NCBI GenBank assembly: GCA_017516265.1
Contig: JAFXDL010000217.1
Location: 1 to 32,455, forward strand
Length of the DNA stretch: 32,455 nucleotides
Direction of reading: 5' to 3'
Source of the DNA: Bacteroidaceae bacterium
Lineage (GTDB): Bacteria > Bacteroidota > Bacteroidia > Bacteroidales > Bacteroidaceae
Below the pieces are notes generated by a model, which was given only the letters and a program-made list of their open reading frames with translations, had not been told where the DNA came from and ran no database searches. Position numbers and translations under genes: made by a program. This document shows, piece by piece, positions 31,985 through 32,455 of this stretch; the first letter of the stretch is position 1; each line of letters opens with the position of its first letter.

Positions 31985-32185
31985 CTTTTTGGAAAGAAAA
32001 ATGAAAAAAAAGCAGAAAAAAACTGAAAAACATGTTTTACAACATATCAAATAACTCTTTTGCTGTACATTTTAATGAAAAATTGGTAGTATGTAACAGT
32101 CCTGCGACTCCCGATTCCCTCCCTGTGAAAAATGAAAAAAACATAAGAGAAAACGTTTTTCGCATGTTATACAGATATAAATTCG

Positions 32186-32193
32186 TACTTTTG
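32186..32193 (+). promoter_or_regulatory. Probable -7 box of the rhomboid gene
   Basis: TACTTTTG fits TAnnTTTG and lies 59 bases before the ATG at 32253. No TTTG -33 box is evident. The leader contains GTGGG facing CCCAC (about 32213-32232), a small hairpin. The 359-base gap between HU and this gene holds nothing else I can support. Confidence 0.55.
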
Positions 32194-32252
32194 CGCCTTG
32201 AAATATGTTAAGGTGGGCGGTTAAGGTCCCACTTCAGAAAAAAGAAACAGAC

Positions 32253-32455
32253 ATGAACAATATGCCAACGGTTACAAAGAACCTGCTCATCATCAATGTG
32301 CTGGTATTTGCAGCGGACTACATCCTCAGAACCAGATATGGGGTGAACCTGGACAACTGGCTCGGCCTGCACTTTGTCCTATCCACGGAGTTTCAAGTGT
32401 GGCAACCCTTCACCTACATGTTTATGCACGGAGGGCTTGACCATATATTCTTCAA
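32253..32455 (+). CDS. Rhomboid-family intramembrane protease, 5' part only
   Basis: About 67 residues are visible before the window ends. They read MNNMPTVTKNLLIINVLVFAADYI, then a loop with LGLHFVLSTEFQVWQPFTYMFMHGGLDHIFF. The W-Q-P-F-T-Y-M-F-M-H-G pattern with a following H is the start of the rhomboid fold of Bacteroidales. The catalytic GxSG serine and second histidine lie beyond the window. An ATG at 32262 (MPTVTKN) is an alternative start. Confidence 0.88.
   Translation, partial: MNNMPTVTKNLLIINVLVFAADYILRTRYGVNLDNWLGLHFVLSTEFQVWQPFTYMFMHGGLDHIFF

Overview
The window looks like a chromosomal segment of a Bacteroidales bacterium, probably Bacteroides or Phocaeicola. The evidence is the promoter style (TAnnTTTG -7 boxes ahead of several genes), a periplasmic Reg_prop/Y_Y_Y/AraC regulator beside a GH78 enzyme, FISUMP lipoproteins, a smalltalk-type peptide, an RNase H1 with an N-terminal viroplasmin-like domain, and many short palindromic intergenic repeats. 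Most genes are about 50% G+C. The first ~690 bases are about 65% G+C and appear to come from elsewhere. All identifications rest on reading motifs by eye; no search was run.

Left part (1-3140, minus strand): a partial trmO-like gene, then an odd fusion of a DUF4105 periplasmic domain to the C-terminal half of a zinc/manganese ABC permease, then a cytoplasmic PAS-PAS histidine kinase without a receiver. Next (3141-9384, plus strand) come a 22-bp repeat array, a large GLUG-type lipoprotein and a multidomain secreted GH27 alpha-galactosidase, with palindromic elements between them.

Bases 9306-10375 are non-coding but highly structured: a terminator, a MITE-like element with 18-bp terminal inverted repeats, a 32-bp-period repeat and a 97-nt hairpin. 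They lead into an island of secreted proteins (10376-14682). The island has a FISUMP lipoprotein gene broken by two in-frame stops, an intact FISUMP lipoprotein gene, and an A+T-rich WG-repeat protein. The last ~55 codons of the two FISUMP genes differ almost only by amino-acid-changing substitutions while the framework codons are identical. This resembles a diversity-generating retroelement variable region or silent-cassette variation. No reverse transcriptase lies in the window.

The middle (14817-18906) holds a YhcG/DUF1016 nuclease, a large palindrome, and a small plus-strand module: an unknown protein, a DUF5675 protein, a 48-aa peptide, an HU-like protein, a two-helix holin-like protein, and a smalltalk-type peptide that seems to lack an AUG start.

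Bases 19067-26185 are a divergent pair: a GH78 alpha-L-rhamnosidase and a membrane regulator that keeps the sensor and AraC output of a hybrid two-component system but lacks the HATPase and receiver. A 32-bp tandem repeat then leads into an AAA/DUF4143 ATPase. The right end is mostly housekeeping: a Kv-like channel with a zinc ribbon, RNase H1, argS, HU, and the start of a rhomboid protease gene.
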